Below, piece after piece: positions 22,704 to 23,954 of a stretch of DNA of 23,954 nt. Each line of letters begins with the position of its first letter. Positions within the stretch are counted from its first letter, which is position 1. Origin of the DNA: JAAZLS01 sp964463285 (GTDB taxonomy: Bacteria; Bacillota; Dethiobacteria; DTU022); NCBI GenBank assembly GCA_964463285.1, contig CAYXBB010000028.1, forward strand, positions 1 through 23,954, given 5' to 3'. Below the pieces are notes generated by a model. The model did not search any database. It was not told where the DNA came from and saw nothing but the letters and a program-made list of their open reading frames with translations. The position numbers and the translations under genes were made by a program.

Positions 22704-23954
22704 ATGGGGAAACTATCCTTTGAAAAACTGCTTCAACCGCTGGTATTGAAGACCGTTGTTGGAAGGCCGGAGGGGTCGGTTACCGGACTTTCTTGCCACA
22801 GCGCCCGGGTAAAGGCGGGCAACCTGTTTTTTTGTTTGAAAGGTCGCCGCTACCGGGGATGGGAATTTGCCGGAGAGGCCTTAAGGCGGGGAGCGGCGGC
22901 GGTGGTGTTGGAACAGGAAGCACCGATTAGGATCAGCCCGGCGGTAAGGGTCCCCGATGTCCGGCTGGCCCTGGCCCTGATCTCCGATGTTTTTTATGGG
23001 CATCCCTCCCGCCGGTTGCGGCTGATCGGGGTGACCGGAACAAACGGCAAAACTACCACTACTTATTTTGTAGAAAGCCTGTTTAAAGCCCGGGGGGAGG
23101 TTGCCGGGCTGCTGGGAACGATAGCTTACCGGGTTGGAGAAAACGTTATTCCGGCGGAGGCCACCACCCCGGAAGCTTGTGATCTCCAGCGACTACTGTG
23201 TAAAATGAGCAGGGAAGGGGTAAAACATGCAGTAATGGAGGTCTCTTCCCATGCCCTGGAACAGAAGCGGGTCCTGGGTTGCCGGTTTGCAGTAGCGGTG
23301 GTAACCAATGTCACCGGTGAGCACCTGGATTTCCACCACGATTTTGAGTCTTACTTAAAATCAAAGACAAAGTTGTTTCTTTCTTTGGGAAGCACCCTGC
23401 TGGCGGATGGTGGTCCGAAGGTGGCGATAATAAACAGGGACGATCCCTGTTTCCACCGGATAGAGGGGTGCTGCCTGGGCCAGAAAATTACCTACGGGAT
23501 TTACCGGAAGGCGGATCTCCAGGCCGGGGATATTGAATATTACCCGCGGGGAATATCTTTTAACCTTAGTGCCTTTGGTGAAAAAACCAGGGTGGAGCTC
23601 CCTGTTCCGGGTCTGTTCAACATATACAATGCTCTGGCAGCCATGGGAGTTGGTCTGGCGGAGGGTTTCAGCCTGAACGAAATGCGCAAGGCCCTGTCGT
23701 GGGTAAAAGCCGCGCCCGGTCGATTTGAATTTGTAGATCAGGGGCAGGATTTCGAGGTAGTGATTGATTATGCTCATACCCCGGACGGCCTGGAAAATGT
23801 TCTTAAAACCGGACGCCGCCTGTCCCAAGGGCGATTAATTACTGTATTTGGTTGTGGGGGCGAAAGAGATCGCAGCAAACGAGCCTTAATGGGGGAAGTG
23901 GCCGGTCGCTACAGTGATCTGTCCATAGTAACTAACGACAACCCCCGGGGAGAG
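22704..23954 (+). CDS. murE: UDP-MurNAc-tripeptide synthetase MurE, truncated by the window end
   Basis: MurE adds the third residue to the peptidoglycan stem peptide in the cytoplasm. The open frame starts with the ATG at 22704, 8 bases after GGAGG, and runs off the window after 417 codons; the family has about 490. Visible motifs are the ATP-binding GVTGTNGKTTTT (about 109-120), EVSSHALEQ, TNVTGEHLDFHHDF, the lysine-rich SKTKLF that holds the carbamylated lysine, APGRFE, DYAHTPD and FGCGGERDRSK. The last visible residues, TNDNPRGE, contain DNPR, the motif for meso-diaminopimelate, so the cell wall is probably of the meso-DAP type. An 82-base gap without a clear terminator separates it from the PBP gene. 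Confidence 0.95.
   Translation, partial: MGKLSFEKLLQPLVLKTVVGRPEGSVTGLSCHSARVKAGNLFFCLKGRRYRGWEFAGEALRRGAAAVVLEQEAPIRISPAVRVPDVRLALALISDVFYGHPSRRLRLIGVTGTNGKTTTTYFVESLFKARGEVAGLLGTIAYRVGENVIPAEATTPEACDLQRLLCKMSREGVKHAVMEVSSHALEQKRVLGCRFAVAVVTNVTGEHLDFHHDFESYLKSKTKLFLSLGSTLLADGGPKVAIINRDDPCFHRIEGCCLGQKITYGIYRKADLQAGDIEYYPRGISFNLSAFGEKTRVELPVPGLFNIYNALAAMGVGLAEGFSLNEMRKALSWVKAAPGRFEFVDQGQDFEVVIDYAHTPDGLENVLKTGRRLSQGRLITVFGCGGERDRSKRALMGEVAGRYSDLSIVTNDNPRGE

Noticed and set aside
1..23954. CRISPR array, tRNA, rRNA, prophage, insertion sequence or defence island
   Set aside because: None is visible. There are no spaced direct repeats, transposase or integrase motifs, cloverleaf-like sequences, or anti-phage gene families.

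Overview
The window is about 24 kb of housekeeping DNA, nearly all on the + strand. The likely source is an anaerobic, spore-forming Firmicute of the class Clostridia (Peptococcales / Moorella / Thermacetogenium-like). This placement is an inference from four things: the linkage secD-secF-lapA-recJ-rel-dtd-hisS-aspS; a PHP-type histidinol phosphatase; a mraZ-rsmH-ftsL-PBP-murE cluster whose PBP is SpoVD-like and whose MurE carries a meso-DAP motif; and a 6S-like RNA gene just past aspS, as in Bacillus. TTG and GTG starts are common.

Bases 1-3857 hold a compact histidine operon, hisD-hisB-hisA-hisI-hisJ. It lacks hisH and hisF from their usual places, and hisD has no usable start codon in frame with its conserved N-terminus. 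An intrinsic terminator at 3891-3912 closes the operon. Bases 3970-6425 hold aroC and aroB (shikimate pathway), separated by a spacer with two stem-loops.

Bases 6586-17558 are one long co-directional block. It begins with SecD-SecF (protein export) and a LapA-like membrane protein. RecJ nuclease, the bifunctional (p)ppGpp enzyme Rel and D-aminoacyl-tRNA deacylase follow, then HisRS and AspRS. Several junctions overlap by ATGA or GTGA, which suggests translational coupling. A terminator lies between rel and dtd. A small membrane-protein gene on the minus strand overlaps the aspS 3' end.

Bases 17815-18733 have no convincing protein gene on either strand. They hold a strong promoter, a long rod-like RNA with 6S topology, a second structured stretch ending in a strong terminator, and a three-repeat MraZ operator. 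From 18734 to the end runs the start of the division and cell wall (dcw) cluster: mraZ, rsmH, ftsL, a PASTA-containing class B PBP and a truncated murE.

No defence system, prophage, insertion sequence or CRISPR array is visible. The most interesting signals are the putative 6S RNA, the unexplained structured leader before mraZ, the MraZ operator, the hisD 5' anomaly and the missing hisH/hisF pair.
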